Below, piece after piece: positions 7,241 to 16,015 of a stretch of 33,704 bases of DNA. The notes beneath the pieces were generated by a model. That model did no database searches, was not told where the DNA came from, and saw nothing but the letters and a program-made list of their open reading frames with translations. This stretch comes from Betaproteobacteria bacterium (lineage in GTDB: Bacteria > Pseudomonadota > Gammaproteobacteria > Burkholderiales > SG8-41). Location: contig CANJQI010000043.1 in the NCBI GenBank assembly GCA_947476215.1, positions 1 through 33,704 on the forward strand. The letters are read 5' to 3'. Position 1 is the first letter of the stretch. Every line of letters starts with the position of its first letter. The position numbers were made by a program, and so were the translations under genes.

Positions 7241-7708
7241 CTAACCGCCGCAACCGCCTATGGTGACTTTCACTTCCTTGCTGGCGGTGAAGAATTTCCC
7301 ATCGGCTTTCACGATCGCGATGACGTTGGAAGTTTGTCCCATCTTGAGCTTGGTCGAAACATATCCCTCGGAGCCGTTGGCAAAATCAAAGGTGCTGCTG
7401 AGTGGGAACGGATTCTTGTCCACGACGATGGAAATACTCTCCGTGTTGGCGATTTTGCTCGTGACCGTTACCGGAACCTGAGCACCGTTTTCCGCGATGT
7501 CGGGCGCGCTGATCGCAATTTCCCTGCTGGGCGTGGCGGCTGATGCGCTCAGGGACTTCAGAGCTTCGACCGTAACCTTGGATTCGAACCCCGACTTGTT
7601 CCACGTCGCCGCCAGGCTGTTGCCAACCTTGAGGAAGCTGGCAGCGGCACCGGCGGCGATGGCGCCTGATAATTTCAAAAATGTTCGACGCAAATGATGC
7701 ATTGTCAC
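7241..7708 (-). CDS. soxY: SoxY, sulfur-carrier subunit with GGCGG swinging arm
   Basis: A 155-residue protein ending in the diagnostic IGGCGG; Cys153 on this flexible C-terminal arm carries the covalently bound sulfur intermediate. A Tat signal (LRRTFLK near residues 6-12, then a hydrophobic Ala-rich stretch) takes the SoxYZ complex to the periplasm. The middle is an Ig-like fold. It is the first gene of the sox cluster, preceded by AGGGG about 7 bases before the ATG and a promoter candidate at 7793-7798. Confidence 0.95.
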   Translation of the reverse strand: MTMHHLRRTFLKLSGAIAAGAAASFLKVGNSLAATWNKSGFESKVTVEALKSLSASAATPSREIAISAPDIAENGAQVPVTVTSKIANTESISIVVDKNPFPLSSTFDFANGSEGYVSTKLKMGQTSNVIAIVKADGKFFTASKEVKVTIGGCGG

Positions 7709-7792
7709 CCCTGTGATTCATGCGGAAATAGGCTGGTTCCGAGTGCCGCGGGCGGTCGCCGGTGATAACGGACGCGAGGCAGCGGCGTGGTC

Positions 7793-7798
7793 ATTATA
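7793..7798 (-). promoter_or_regulatory. Candidate -10 box of the sox operon promoter
   Basis: On the minus strand the sequence reads AGTATAATGA, a perfect TATAAT about 85 bases before the soxY ATG. The matching -35 is weak (around CAATTT), which would suit a regulated promoter. It lies in the 134-base gap between moaC and soxY. Confidence 0.45.
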
Positions 7799-7842
7799 CT
7801 ATGCGTCAGATGCGGAAATTGGCGCCGAGTTTTCCCGAACGA

Positions 7843-8328
7843 TCAGGCATGTGAGTTGCGTGTCCAGTGCCCGGTTTTGCCGCCTTTTTTTTCAAGCAGG
7901 CCGATGCCTTCAATGCGCATGCCCCGGTCGGCAGCTTTACACATATCGTATATCGCGAGTAATCCGACGGTTACGCCCGTTAAGGCTTCCATTTCCACAC
8001 CGGTGCGACCATGGGTCTCCGCAGTCACCACACACTCGACCGAACTGCGCGTGCGACTTAAAACGAACTCGACACCAATGCGGGTGAGCGCCAGCGGGTG
8101 CGCGAGCGGGATCAGTTCGGCGGTACGCTTGGCGCCCAGGATTGCGGCGATCCGTGCGACACCCAACACATCTCCTTTCTTGCTGCCGCCGGCCGTGATC
8201 ATAGTAAACGTCGTGCGTTTCATGACAATGTGGCCGCATGCAACCGCAATTCGGTGAGTTTTTCCCTTGCTACCTATGTCGACCATCTGCGCCTGGCCGT
8301 GATTGTCGAAATGCGTCAGTTTTCCCAC
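7843..8328 (-). CDS. moaC: MoaC, cyclic pyranopterin monophosphate synthase
   Basis: A 161-residue protein of normal MoaC length. With MoaA it converts GTP to cyclic pyranopterin monophosphate in molybdenum cofactor synthesis. Family landmarks are [17 protein letters not shown] followed by ELIPLAHPL, then [10 protein letters not shown], and KAADRGM near the C-terminus. It is transcribed away from the bepA-like gene, with 73 bases between the two starts, and lies upstream of soxY on the same strand. The neighbourhood may simply be chance; no molybdoenzyme gene such as soxC is in the window. Confidence 0.95.
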   Translation of the reverse strand: MGKLTHFDNHGQAQMVDIGSKGKTHRIAVACGHIVMKRTTFTMITAGGSKKGDVLGVARIAAILGAKRTAELIPLAHPLALTRIGVEFVLSRTRSSVECVVTAETHGRTGVEMEALTGVTVGLLAIYDMCKAADRGMRIEGIGLLEKKGGKTGHWTRNSHA

Positions 8329-8401
8329 GTTTTATTCTCCGGATGGCATAAACAGGCCCGCATTCTGCGGAACTTCATTGCGCATCGTTTATCATAGCAT
8401 C

Positions 8402-9838
8402 GTGAAGCTCCTCAATCTGATAATTGCACTGGTTCTGCTCGTTACTCCGTTGGCACTGGGACAAAGACTCCCGGATCTGGGCGACGTTTCGCAGGGCGAA
8501 ATGTCGCCTCTGCAGGAACGTCGGATCGGGGAGGACATCATGCGCGAGGTTCGGGCCGATCCGCTTTATTCCGATGATCCCGAGGTCACCGATTACCTCG
8601 CAAGCTTGGGTAACAGGCTGGTGGCCGCGAGTCCCGATGCGGGACGCGAATTCGTGTTTTTCCTGATGGCAGATCCACAGGTGAATGCGTTTGCTTTTCC
8701 AGGGGGGTATATCGGAGTTAACTCCGGTCTGCTGTTGACCGCCCAGAGCGAGTCGGAAGTGGCAGGCGTCATGTCACATGAGATCGGCCACGTGGTACAG
8801 AGGCATTTCTCGCGCATGCTCTCCGCGCAGAAGGAGTTTCAGCTGACCTCGCTTGCGGGGCTGGCGGTCGCAGTACTTGCCGCGCGGGCCAGTTCCCAGG
8901 TCGCCCAGGCGGCGTTGGTCGGGTCACAGGCGAGTACCGTGCAGAGCGTACTCAATTTCACCCGTGCGAATGAACAGGAGGCGGATCGTATCGGATTTCA
9001 GATACTCGAAAAATCGGGATTCGATCCGGATGGAGCCGCAGCGTTCTTTCAGCGGTTGCTGCGCGCAACGCGATTTTACGAGAGTGCGGCTCCCTCGTAC
9101 CTGCGCACTCATCCGCTCACCATAGACCGTATCGCCGACATGCAGAATCGTGTCAAGGACCTGCGCTACCGTCAGGTGCCCGATAGTATTGAATTTCAGC
9201 TCGTGCGTGCGAAACTCAAGGCCGCGCAAGGCACGCCCCAGGAGAGCTTTGTATTCTTCGACGAGAGCCTCAAAGAGCGAAAATACCTGAGTGAGGCTGC
9301 AAGTCGATATGGCCTGGTGGCGGCGTTGATCCGACTCAAACGCTATGCGCGCGCGACACAAGAATTACGGCTGTTGCGCGACATCGTGCGTGCCAGCCCC
9401 ATCGTCGATGCACTAGGGGCGCGTATACAACATGAAGCCGGCGATTACGGGGCGGCACAACAGGCTTATCGCGATGCCCTGAAAAATTATCCAGGTAACC
9501 GCACGCTGGTATATGGGTATGCCGACGCACTGCTGCGCGGTGGGAAGCCTGACGTGGCTCTTGAATTGATCGAAAATCGACTTCAGTCCGAAGCGACCGA
9601 CTCGCGGCTCTATCAATTGCGGGCGCAATGCTATGCGGCACTCAGCAAGCCGTTTCTGCAGCACCGCGCCCTTGCCGAGTATCAATACCGGCTTGGCAAC
9701 CTACGCGCTGCCATAGAGCAGCTGCTCCTTGCACAGGCCACGCGCGACGGTGATTTTTTCCAGCAGTCGAGCGTTGATGCTCGCCTTCGTCAATTACGCG
9801 CCATGGAAAAGGAAACGCGCAGGGAAAACTCCAGATAA
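8402..9838 (+). CDS. bepA: BepA-like periplasmic M48 metalloprotease with TPR repeats
   Basis: A 478-residue protein using the GTG at 8402, which gives a clean signal peptide (MKLLNLIIALVLLVTPLALG). Frames upstream of this point would run into the moaC start. Zinc protease motif HEIGH is at 126-130, with the third ligand in the later NEQEADRIGF segment. The C-terminal half is helical TPR sequence with repeated Y...GD/Y..A motifs. E. coli BepA (YfgC) has similar size and layout and maintains or degrades outer-membrane proteins during BAM/LPS assembly. Nothing in the sequence suggests loss of activity. It stands alone, with a degraded transporter gene after it. Confidence 0.88.
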   Translation: MKLLNLIIALVLLVTPLALGQRLPDLGDVSQGEMSPLQERRIGEDIMREVRADPLYSDDPEVTDYLASLGNRLVAASPDAGREFVFFLMADPQVNAFAFPGGYIGVNSGLLLTAQSESEVAGVMSHEIGHVVQRHFSRMLSAQKEFQLTSLAGLAVAVLAARASSQVAQAALVGSQASTVQSVLNFTRANEQEADRIGFQILEKSGFDPDGAAAFFQRLLRATRFYESAAPSYLRTHPLTIDRIADMQNRVKDLRYRQVPDSIEFQLVRAKLKAAQGTPQESFVFFDESLKERKYLSEAASRYGLVAALIRLKRYARATQELRLLRDIVRASPIVDALGARIQHEAGDYGAAQQAYRDALKNYPGNRTLVYGYADALLRGGKPDVALELIENRLQSEATDSRLYQLRAQCYAALSKPFLQHRALAEYQYRLGNLRAAIEQLLLAQATRDGDFFQQSSVDARLRQLRAMEKETRRENSR

Positions 9839-9879
9839 GTCACGGTCGTGGCGCCTGGCTGTTTAGCCTTTTGGAGGAA

Positions 9880-10210
9880 TCACACCGGCAATGTCCGGGG
9901 CAGCATGGCGGCATATCCAGCGGCGCCACCAGCAAATATTGCCGAAATGACCTCCGCCTTGAATCGCCACAGCGCGACGAATTCGCCCGTACCCAGTATG
10001 GCCGACTGTCAGTCGAAGCCACCGCCAAATCCGTTTGGCCATAGGACGTGAGTTGCGAAAAAAACAGCAAGATTGCATATCACGCCTACGATGGCAGCGG
10101 TGATGCAGGTGAGCGGTGCGGTAAATTTCAAGTTGCCATGCGTTGTTTCAATGAACGGGCCGCCCAGCAGGATAAATATGAATCTCGGAAGGAAGGTAAA
10201 GCAATGTGCC
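9880..10210 (-). pseudogene. chrA (chromate transporter) C-terminal relic
   Basis: Read on the minus strand from about 10210, one frame gives FTFLPRFIFILLGGPFIE, a strong match to the final transmembrane module of ChrA/CHR-family transporters. Further membrane-like sequence follows (ITAAIVGVICNLAVFFATHVLWP). An in-frame TGA at 10009-10011 interrupts it after GGGFD, where the family often has Trp, so TGG to TGA is likely. The frame then continues with LGTGEFVALWRFKAEVISA to a normal stop at 9880-9882. The rest of the gene is missing upstream: a stop lies at 10211-10213 and the kinase gene begins nearby. This is the tail of a lost chromate-efflux gene. Confidence 0.7.
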
Positions 10211-10295
10211 TAACGAAAGCATCCGGCTTTATGGTATTGTAAATAGTCGAGTAATGATACTCATTCAAGCGGTAACGCCGTTTCAGCGTGTCTCA

Positions 10296-11594
10296 ATGAT
10301 CAATAAGATCGGCAAATACGAAATTATTCGCGAGCTGGGAAAAGGCGCGACCAGCGTGGTCTACGAGGCCCTGGATCCCTTTGTCAATCGCCATGTCGCG
10401 GTCAAGGTGGTATTTGCCGAAGCGCTGGGTGATAAAGAACACGGCCGACGATATCACAAGCTGTTCATGACCGAAGCTTCTCTTGCGGGCAAGCTTTCGC
10501 ATCCGCACATCGTCAGCATCTACGATGCGGTCGCCAACGACGAGGCGAGCTACATCGTCATGGAATATGTGGACGGATCAACGCTCGAGCAATATTGCCG
10601 TCCGGAAACCCTGCTTCCAGTGACCAAAGTGATAGAAATCATATTCAAGTGCACGAAGGCACTGGACTATGCGGCAAAGCATGGCGTGATTCATCGTGAC
10701 ATCAAGCCTGCCAACATCATGCTGTCAGGGGAAAACGACATCAAGATTACCGATTTTGGCGCGGCGCAGACCTCGGCCACGGAAACCACGCAGATTACCG
10801 GCATAGGGTCGCCGGCATACATGTCCCCTGAGCAGGTGAGAGAGCAGAACCTTACGCATCAGACCGATATTTTCTCCTTGGGCGTGGTGTTGTACCAGCT
10901 GTTAACCGGAAAGCTGCCGTTTCAGGCGAATAACAGCTATAGCATGGTCTATCAGATACTGAACGTCGAGGCACCGCCGCCGAGCAAACTGCGCCCGGAG
11001 GTGCTGGCGCAGCTCGATGCCATAGTCGAGCGCGCGCTGCGGAAAAACATTGCGGACCGGTATCAGAGTTGGGAGGAGTTGTCGCACGAACTGGTGGCGG
11101 TATTTGGAAACTTGCAGAAGCCGGAAAAGAATATACCCGACAGCGAAAAGTTCAACGTACTGCGCAAGATTACGTTCTTTAAGCATTTCTCGGACGTGGA
11201 GTTGTGGGAGGTATTGCGTGTTACGACCTGGAGCCGGATCGAGCCGGGCCACATGCTGCTCACGGAAGGCGACGTCGGAACGTCATTTTTCATATTAGCA
11301 GCAGGTGAGGTCAAAGTTACCAAACTTGGCAAGCTGCTCAATGTCCTTCGCGCCGGGGATTGCTTTGGCGAAATGGCCTATCTCGGCAAGAAACAGTTTC
11401 AACGCACTGCCAGCATCACCGCAGCGTCCAACATAACGGTGATTGAAATCAAGTCTGATGCTCTGGCGCAAGCCTCCGAACTGGTGCGCCATAATTTCAA
11501 TGGTGCCTTTCTTGAGATACTCGTTGATCGTTTATCAATTGCAAATACGCGGTTGTCGCAGATGCTGGCCGACAAAAATATCAGCGTGTTTTGA
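10296..11594 (+). CDS. Ser/Thr protein kinase with C-terminal cyclic-nucleotide-binding domain
   Basis: A 432-residue protein. The Hanks-type kinase domain covers about residues 6-270: glycine loop GKGATSVV (15-22), catalytic Lys37, HRDIKPAN (133-140), DFG (153-155) and activation-loop GSPAYMSPEQ. After a linker, residues about 295-425 form a cyclic-nucleotide-binding fold (LLTEGDVGTSFFILAAGEVKV and the phosphate cassette FGEMAYL...QRTAS). No membrane segment or PASTA repeat is seen, so the kinase is probably cytosolic. I prefer the ATG at 10296, directly before the domain; in-frame starts at 10206 (GTG) and 10254 (ATG) are possible. A candidate -10 (TATTGT near 10234) supports a late start. 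The ligand and substrates are unknown. Confidence 0.85.
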   Translation: MINKIGKYEIIRELGKGATSVVYEALDPFVNRHVAVKVVFAEALGDKEHGRRYHKLFMTEASLAGKLSHPHIVSIYDAVANDEASYIVMEYVDGSTLEQYCRPETLLPVTKVIEIIFKCTKALDYAAKHGVIHRDIKPANIMLSGENDIKITDFGAAQTSATETTQITGIGSPAYMSPEQVREQNLTHQTDIFSLGVVLYQLLTGKLPFQANNSYSMVYQILNVEAPPPSKLRPEVLAQLDAIVERALRKNIADRYQSWEELSHELVAVFGNLQKPEKNIPDSEKFNVLRKITFFKHFSDVELWEVLRVTTWSRIEPGHMLLTEGDVGTSFFILAAGEVKVTKLGKLLNVLRAGDCFGEMAYLGKKQFQRTASITAASNITVIEIKSDALAQASELVRHNFNGAFLEILVDRLSIANTRLSQMLADKNISVF

Positions 11595-11745
11595 TCCGGA
11601 CGGTGTTTGCCGGTCAGAGTTCCCGTCGTCCGTTTTTGGGCTGATCTGCATGCAAGTTCAACTGTCGGACGAAGGATGCACGGCGTGTGCGTCTATTTGC
11701 CCTGTGTTAGGATGCAATTAAAATCAAGGACTTGCGGGAGAGACC

Positions 11746-11973
11746 ATGAATATTGACAAAGAGCTTGATACGCGGGGATTAAATTGCCCTCTGCCGATAC
11801 TACGCACCAAGAAATCGCTTAGCGATATGACGACAGGCCAGGTGCTGAAGGTGACGGCAACGGATCCTGGATCCGTCAAGGATTTTCAGGCGTTTGCCAG
11901 GCAGACGGGGAATGAGCTGCTGTCCTCGGAATCCGCCGGTAATGAGTTTATTTTCTACATGAAAAAGAAATAA
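11746..11973 (+). CDS. TusA/SirA-family sulfur carrier protein
   Basis: A 75-residue protein with the family core DTRGLNCPLPILRTKKSL; the Cys of the CPxP motif (Cys15) is the sulfur-carrying residue. TusA-family proteins pass persulfide sulfur for tRNA thiolation, molybdenum cofactor synthesis, or Dsr/sHdr sulfur oxidation (established knowledge). It lies 150 bases after the kinase gene, with GGGAG before the ATG and a plausible promoter in between (TTGCCC ... TTAAAAT). In a genome with sox genes it may serve sulfur oxidation, but the sequence alone cannot tell this from a housekeeping role. Confidence 0.9.
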   Translation: MNIDKELDTRGLNCPLPILRTKKSLSDMTTGQVLKVTATDPGSVKDFQAFARQTGNELLSSESAGNEFIFYMKKK

Positions 11974-11978
11974 CCGGC

Positions 11979-12002
11979 GGCGGGAATGCCATTGGGCCCG
12001 CC
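11979..12002. terminator. GC-rich hairpin between convergent tusA-like gene and valS
   Basis: GGCGGG...CCCGCC forms a 6-bp GC stem with a 12-nt loop just after the tusA-like stop and before the valS stop on the other strand. No T-run follows, so it is at best a weak bidirectional terminator. Confidence 0.35.
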
Positions 12003-12028
12003 TGTTCCGCAAGGACAGCTCGCCGATA

Positions 12029-15000
12029 TCACCCGAGTTTTACCAGCTGGGCGCGCATCTTATCGAGGGTGGCTTGAAACTGCGTAAGGCGCACACGCTC
12101 CTGCTCGACAACCGCCGCGGGCGCCCGATCGACAAATCCTGCGTTAGCGAGTTTGGCGCTGGCCTTTGTCGTCTGAATTTCAAGTGCGCTGATTTCGCGA
12201 GCTAGTCTTGCTTTTTCGGCGACGACGTCTATTTCCATTTTTAACATCAAACGGAAGTCACCCACGATGGATACCGGAGCGTCGGCGTGCGGTAGGTCGC
12301 CGTCGACAATGGTGACTTCCGATAGCCTTGCCAGCGAACTGAGATATGGTGCAATTGCCGCGATATTCGCGCGGTCGCCGTGCACCAGCAGCGGTACTTT
12401 CTGTTGGGGGCCCAGGCTCATTTCGCTGCGTAAAGTGCGACACGCATTGGTGAGATCCTTGAGCAATGCGACATGCCGTTCGGCGCGGATGTTAAGTTTT
12501 GAGCTTTCCGGACGGGGATAGGGCTGGAGCATGATGGTAGCGCCCGACTTGCCTGCAAGCGGTGCGACTTTCTGCCAAAGTTCCTCGGTAATAAAAGGAA
12601 TAATAGGGTGCGCCAGGCGCAGCGTCGCTTCCAGTACGCGCACCAGCGTGCGGCGCGTCGCACGTTGCTGAATATCATTGCCGGTTGCCATGCGTACTTT
12701 GGCCAGTTCGACATACCAGTCACAGTATTCGTCCCACACAAACTCGTAGATTGCGCGCGCGACGTTGTCGAATCGATAGTCCGCGTATCCCTTGTCAACT
12801 TCGGATTCGGCGCGTTGCAGCCTGCTGACGATCCAGCGATCAATGTCGGAAAGTTCGGCCGGCAGTGTCGCGTCCAATCCTACGTCTTTTCCCTCACAGT
12901 TCATCAGTACGAAGCGGGTCGCATTCCACAGTTTGTTGCAGAAATTCCGGTAGCCGTCACAGCGGTTGATATCAAAATTCAGCGTGCGTGAAAAGCTCGC
13001 GAGCGAAGCAAAGGTGAATCGCAGCGCATCCGCGCCGAATGCGGGAATGCCGTCGGGATAGTTCTTGCGCACATACTTCGCGATTTTGTCCTTGTGGTCC
13101 GCCCGCAGCAGCCCAACAGTGGATTTCTCCAGCAATTTGTCGAACGTGATGCCGTCTATCAGGTCGAGCGGATCCAGTGTGTTACCTTTGGATTTCGACA
13201 TTTTCTGTCCTTCGGCATCGCGCACCAGGGCATTGATGTAGACGTGTCGAAACGGCACCTTGCCAGTGAAATGCCGCGTCATCATGATCATGCGCGCGAC
13301 CCAGAAGAAGATGATATCGAATCCGGTGACCAGCACCGACGATGGAAGATGCAGATCGAGATCCTTGGTCTGCTCCGGCCAACCGAGTGACGTGAAGGGC
13401 ACCAAGGCGGACGAGAACCAGGTATCGAGTACGTCCTCATCACGCTTCAAGTCGCCCAGGTAGCCCTTGGCGCGCGCCGCCTTTAGAGCTTCATCCTCGC
13501 TGCGCGCAACATAGATGTTGCCTGCATCGTCATACCAGGCTGGAATCTGGTGACCCCACCAAAGTTGCCGTGAAATACACCAATCCTGAATATTTTTCAG
13601 CCACTGGTTATAGGTCGTGGTCCAGTGTTCCGGATAGAACTTCACGTCGCCGCTTGCAACCGCGTCCAGCCCCGTGCCGGCCAGCCCGTGCATGCTGACG
13701 AACCATTGATCGGTCAGCATGGGTTCAACTATCGTGCCAGTGCGGCCCGAGCGGGGAACGCGGAGCTTGTAAGGCTTTTCCGATACCAGCAGTCCCTGTG
13801 CCTGCAAGTCGGACAGTATCTTCTTGCGCGCATCGAAGCGATCCAGGCCGCGGTACGCGGATGGAGCACTGTCATTGATTCTGGCGTCCAGCGTCATTAT
13901 CTCGATCGCCGCCAATTGATGGCGCTGACCGACCTGCCAGTCGTTAAAGTCATGCGCAGGCGTAATTTTGACGCAGCCGGTACCAAACTCCCGGTCTACA
14001 TAGTCATCGGCGATGACCGGTATCGTGCGTCCACAAAGCGGTAGCAGAACTTGCTTGCCCACCAGGTGCCGATACCCCGCATCCTCGGGATGGACCGCTA
14101 CCGCAGCATCACCTAACATGGTTTCGGGCCGTGTCGTCGCCACCACCAGCGAACCGGAACCGTCCACCAGCGGGTATCTGATTTCCCAAATCTTGCCGTC
14201 CTCTTCCTCACTATCCACTTCCAGGTCGGACACGGCGGTGCCGAGCACCGGATCCCAGTTGACAAGACGTTTACCACGATATATTAGTCCTTCTTCGTGT
14301 AGGCGCACGAACACCTCGACCACGGCGCGTGACATGCGTTGGTCCATGGTGAAGTAACCGGCACGCTGTCCGTCGGTGCTTGCATAGTCCCAGTTTGCGG
14401 ACGCTCCCAGTCTTCTCATTTGACGGGTAATGGTGGCCCCGGAATGTTGTTTCCATTCCCATGCCCGTTTGACGAATGCATCTCGCCCCAGGTCGTGGCG
14501 TGTCTTGCCCTCGGTCTGAAGCTGGCGTTCGACCACGATTTGGGTCGCAATGCCAGCGTGATCGGTACCGACCACCCAATTGGTTTTTTCGCCGCGCATG
14601 CGGTGGTAACGAATCAGGGCGTCCATCAGCGTCTGCTGAAAGGCATGGCCCATATGCAGCGTGCCGGTGACATTGGGTGGGGGAAGCTGTATGCAATAGC
14701 CTGGACCCGAAGCTGCTCCGGACTGAGAGAAGTAACCCTCCTGCTCCCATTTAGGGTACCAATGACTCTCTATCGTGTGTGGTTCAAAACTCTTGGCCAG
14801 CGTCAATGTTGACGCCGGGGGGGCTTTTTTTTCAGGGTTCATGCTGGTGGGTGCCGGGTTGATGGTGTGTTCCGCCGGATCGGATCCGACATTACCGCGT
14901 AGTAGCTGGAAATGTTGCTGCAGGGATTCCTGGATCGAGGTGCGAACCATGGTGTTAATGTTGATTTTGAGCTCATCGGTGGCTTTGCGCATCACCTGAT

Positions 15001-15448
15001 CCAGCGCTCCTGTAACGTGAGGCATGAATCGGTCCTGCAGTACTCCGGCAATCTGCGTATCCAGATCCTGCTTGATTCTTTCATATACCGCGTGTTCGAT
15101 ATCCGGAGAATCGCGATTCGCGGTATCTTTGGTCGATATCTCCGGGGATGCGGCGACAGGTTCCGGTGTCGGCGTTGAGCCGTCATCAATAGAGGGTGCC
15201 TGGTCTGATGCCGGTTGCACACTCGATGGCGAATTACGCTTGGTTTCCGGAACGGGCACGGCAGGCATGACAATATCCGTAAGCGTAGGGATATCCACAG
15301 CACCTACGTCGGGTTCCACCGTTTCCGTCAGTATGGGCACCGCATGCAGATCAGCCACCACCGCCTGCACCGGAACACGATGCTTCGCGAGCAGCGCATC
15401 TGCGCGCCCCAGCACATCGCTATCATTTTCAGTGGTCGGCGACGGCAT
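12029..15448 (-). CDS. valS: Valyl-tRNA synthetase with a ~200-residue N-terminal extension
   Basis: A 1139-residue frame. From about Met203 (14842) it is a normal ~937-residue ValRS: class I HMGH at 265-268, KMSKS in [14 protein letters not shown], editing and anticodon domains, and the C-terminal coiled-coil arm. It charges tRNA-Val. Residues 1-202 are extra: an acidic, Pro/Thr-rich stretch with [10 protein letters not shown] and [10 protein letters not shown] repeats, then a helical segment (about 120-180). This resembles the separate small DUF2486-like protein found near valS in betaproteobacteria. Here it is in frame with ValRS with no stop. Met203 lacks a ribosome binding site, and G7 and T8 runs at 14817-14832 lie next to the junction. 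A true fusion and a one-base assembly error are both possible. Confidence 0.92.
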   Translation of the reverse strand: MPSPTTENDSDVLGRADALLAKHRVPVQAVVADLHAVPILTETVEPDVGAVDIPTLTDIVMPAVPVPETKRNSPSSVQPASDQAPSIDDGSTPTPEPVAASPEISTKDTANRDSPDIEHAVYERIKQDLDTQIAGVLQDRFMPHVTGALDQVMRKATDELKININTMVRTSIQESLQQHFQLLRGNVGSDPAEHTINPAPTSMNPEKKAPPASTLTLAKSFEPHTIESHWYPKWEQEGYFSQSGAASGPGYCIQLPPPNVTGTLHMGHAFQQTLMDALIRYHRMRGEKTNWVVGTDHAGIATQIVVERQLQTEGKTRHDLGRDAFVKRAWEWKQHSGATITRQMRRLGASANWDYASTDGQRAGYFTMDQRMSRAVVEVFVRLHEEGLIYRGKRLVNWDPVLGTAVSDLEVDSEEEDGKIWEIRYPLVDGSGSLVVATTRPETMLGDAAVAVHPEDAGYRHLVGKQVLLPLCGRTIPVIADDYVDREFGTGCVKITPAHDFNDWQVGQRHQLAAIEIMTLDARINDSAPSAYRGLDRFDARKKILSDLQAQGLLVSEKPYKLRVPRSGRTGTIVEPMLTDQWFVSMHGLAGTGLDAVASGDVKFYPEHWTTTYNQWLKNIQDWCISRQLWWGHQIPAWYDDAGNIYVARSEDEALKAARAKGYLGDLKRDEDVLDTWFSSALVPFTSLGWPEQTKDLDLHLPSSVLVTGFDIIFFWVARMIMMTRHFTGKVPFRHVYINALVRDAEGQKMSKSKGNTLDPLDLIDGITFDKLLEKSTVGLLRADHKDKIAKYVRKNYPDGIPAFGADALRFTFASLASFSRTLNFDINRCDGYRNFCNKLWNATRFVLMNCEGKDVGLDATLPAELSDIDRWIVSRLQRAESEVDKGYADYRFDNVARAIYEFVWDEYCDWYVELAKVRMATGNDIQQRATRRTLVRVLEATLRLAHPIIPFITEELWQKVAPLAGKSGATIMLQPYPRPESSKLNIRAERHVALLKDLTNACRTLRSEMSLGPQQKVPLLVHGDRANIAAIAPYLSSLARLSEVTIVDGDLPHADAPVSIVGDFRLMLKMEIDVVAEKARLAREISALEIQTTKASAKLANAGFVDRAPAAVVEQERVRLTQFQATLDKMRAQLVKLG

Positions 15449-15453
15449 GGTGT

Positions 15454-15882
15454 CTATTGTGCGTTTCTGCTCATGTCATGGGAGCGTATGTCGTAACCGC
15501 GATCGCGGTAAAACTTGAATCGATTGCGCGCCAGTTCCCGGTCGTCTTCAGCCAGGCTGACAATCTCGATCAGGCGCTGAAAACGGCTGAAGAATGGCGG
15601 CCAGTCGGTGCGCAGATTGATCAGAACCTGATCGTGCGCCAGGTTGGTTCCATCGTGATCAATAATGACCGGTGTCACCGATGCGAGCTTGTCGTCAGCC
15701 GCGCAGTGGGGTACAAAACCCAAGGCGGTCGCGGTCCACAACATGCGGTTCAATTTCTGACTGGTATCCGGATCCGGGCAGAACGCCAGCACACGCAGTC
15801 CTCTTGAATAGGCCTTGCTGCTCAATGCACAGGCGGTGCGCAATTTGTCTTCGACATGAAAATAAAAATCAATTTTCGTCAA
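15454..15882 (-). CDS. holC: HolC, DNA polymerase III chi subunit
   Basis: A 142-residue protein starting [13 protein letters not shown], the typical HolC N-terminus, with GFVPHC and [20 protein letters not shown] further on. Chi links the polymerase III clamp loader to SSB. I use the TTG at 15882, preceded by GGGGG; a GTG at 15906 would add eight untypical residues. It lies between pepA and valS, a common betaproteobacterial order, and ends five bases before the valS start. Confidence 0.88.
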   Translation of the reverse strand: MTKIDFYFHVEDKLRTACALSSKAYSRGLRVLAFCPDPDTSQKLNRMLWTATALGFVPHCAADDKLASVTPVIIDHDGTNLAHDQVLINLRTDWPPFFSRFQRLIEIVSLAEDDRELARNRFKFYRDRGYDIRSHDMSRNAQ

Positions 15883-16015
15883 TGGACACCCCCAAAGGCC
15901 GCACACCGAGAGATGGACACGGCCTGCTTAAGGCGCATAGTCGATCACGGCCGATCGCGGAAGCAGTGATAGGTCATGGCGCGATGTCTTGTATGTTCGA
16001 CGTGTGGCCCGCCGT

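Noticed and set aside
8303-8401. Longer N-terminus for the BepA-like protease
   Set aside because: The upstream part overlaps the divergent moaC start, and the GTG at 8402 gives a proper signal peptide.
9863-10078. Small minus-strand gene (about 71 aa) downstream of the M48 protease
   Set aside because: It is a different frame of the chrA relic; the CHR-family signal is in another frame and is interrupted by a stop.
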